The notes beneath the pieces were generated by a model, which saw only the letters and a program-made list of their open reading frames with translations, ran no database searches and had not been told where the DNA came from. From Candidatus Neomicrothrix sp. UBA4542 (GTDB lineage Bacteria > Actinomycetota > Acidimicrobiia > Acidimicrobiales > Poriferisodalaceae), in NCBI GenBank assembly GCA_002388005.1, contig DGLO01000111.1, positions 1 through 5,558 on the forward strand: a stretch of 5,558 nucleotides of DNA, read 5' to 3'. The position numbers and the translations under genes are program-made. This document shows, piece after piece, positions 5,050 through 5,558 of this stretch; within the stretch, counting starts at the first letter, position 1, and each line of letters opens with the position of its first letter.

Positions 5050-5558
5050 CTCGCCCCAGTGTCCGACGGGATTTGCGGGCAATGGAGGGATATCACTCTC
5101 CCCAGCTTGACGTTGAAGTTCGTCTTAATACCAACGAGGCACCGTTTTCACCGCCAGAAGAATTCCTTTCTGCTTTCTTGGACGAAGTACGTGCCGTCGA
5201 CTGGAACCGATATCCCGACCGTCTGGCCCAAAGTCTTCGGGAGGATATTGCGGCCCTTCATGGAGTTGACCCGCAACAAGTATTTGTCGCGAACGGTTCT
5301 AACGAAGTCCTCCAGACTATTTGTTTGACGTTTGGTGGTACGGGTCGAACCATTGCGACCTTCGAACCTACCTATGCGATGTACCAGCAAATTGCTCGAA
5401 CGACACAATGTGAGGTGATCGAGGCGAAGCGCGATGCTCAGTATTGCGTTGCAAAATCTGAGGTGGAAAGGGTCGTAACCCTTCATCACCCAGACATCAT
5501 TTTTTTCTGCTCACCCAACAACCCGACCGGAACTCCCGAAAGTCTTGAAGTCATTGAA
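5046..5558 (+). CDS. hisC: Histidinol-phosphate aminotransferase HisC, N-terminal 171 residues (3' end off the window)
   Basis: HisC is a PLP-dependent fold-type I aminotransferase that converts imidazole-acetol phosphate plus glutamate into L-histidinol phosphate, the step two before HisD's product. The visible part reads RRDLRAMEGYHSPQLDVEVR (7-26), LNTNEAPFSPP (27-37), NRYPD (54-58), VANGSNEVLQ (81-90), FEPTYAMY with the PLP-stacking Tyr (Y110), and SPNNPTG (156-162), whose Asn contacts the cofactor. The PLP lysine lies past the right edge. GTG 5046 overlaps the hisD stop as GTGA, the usual coupled start, with a G-rich GGGGTGA (5036-5042) just upstream. ATG 5082 is a weaker alternative because it would remove the conserved RRDLR segment. 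The gene is the second of a his operon that very likely continues. A paralogous aromatic aminotransferase is unlikely given the neighbour. Confidence 0.95.
   Translation, partial: MTRPSVRRDLRAMEGYHSPQLDVEVRLNTNEAPFSPPEEFLSAFLDEVRAVDWNRYPDRLAQSLREDIAALHGVDPQQVFVANGSNEVLQTICLTFGGTGRTIATFEPTYAMYQQIARTTQCEVIEAKRDAQYCVAKSEVERVVTLHHPDIIFFCSPNNPTGTPESLEVIE

Noticed and set aside
1..5558. Search for mobile elements, CRISPR, tRNA genes, defence or toxin-antitoxin systems
   Set aside because: No transposase or integrase motifs, spaced repeat arrays, cloverleaf or CCA-type ends, or recognised toxin/antitoxin pair were seen. The gene content is ordinary chromosomal metabolism and repair.

Overview
This window is a compact stretch of chromosome carrying core genes of an actinobacterium. 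The lineage marker is a mycothiol synthase (mshD), because mycothiol is made almost only by Actinobacteria. The base composition looks moderate by eye, well below that of typical high-GC actinobacteria. The gene spacing is very tight. Together these suggest a compact lineage such as an environmental member of the Acidimicrobiia, but that placement is inference. I see no tRNA, rRNA, CRISPR array, insertion sequence, phage gene or att site.

Layout: (1) positions 1-401, minus strand, hold the N-terminal 133 codons of rlmN, a radical-SAM rRNA/tRNA methyltransferase that runs off the left edge. (2) 434-1144, plus, encode a VIT/CCC1-type iron/manganese transporter, divergent from rlmN across only 32 bp. 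(3) 1156-1857, minus, encode mshD, convergent with the transporter. (4) 1907-2548, plus, encode nth (endonuclease III), divergent from mshD across 49 bp. It is followed 21 bp later by a CitE/HpcH-type acyl-CoA lyase (2570-3460) that probably shares its transcript. (5) 3474-3665, minus, encode an unrecognised 63-residue helical protein. It is convergent with the lyase and divergent from the histidine genes. (6) 3745-5049 hold hisD and 5046-5558 the start of hisC; they overlap by 4 bp and run off the right edge as the beginning of a his operon. No gene-free gap reaches 300 bases; the largest is the 79-bp hisD leader (3666-3744).

The clearest recurring signal outside the genes concerns start sites. 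Five of the six genes that begin a transcription unit (rlmN, the transporter, mshD, the small ORF and hisD) have a TANNNT hexamer ending 6 or 7 nt before the chosen start codon, and none has a convincing Shine-Dalgarno sequence. This is the arrangement expected for leaderless mRNAs. By contrast, the internal lyase gene has a strong Shine-Dalgarno and hisC starts by stop/start overlap. The pattern also supports moving the starts of mshD (to 1857) and hisD (to 3745) inward from the longest open frames.

No new defence or mobile system is visible. The items most worth a second look are the leaderless pattern, the interlocked rlmN/transporter promoters, a long hairpin early in hisD, the small unknown gene beside hisD with a hairpin at its end, and the shortened N-terminal half of MshD.
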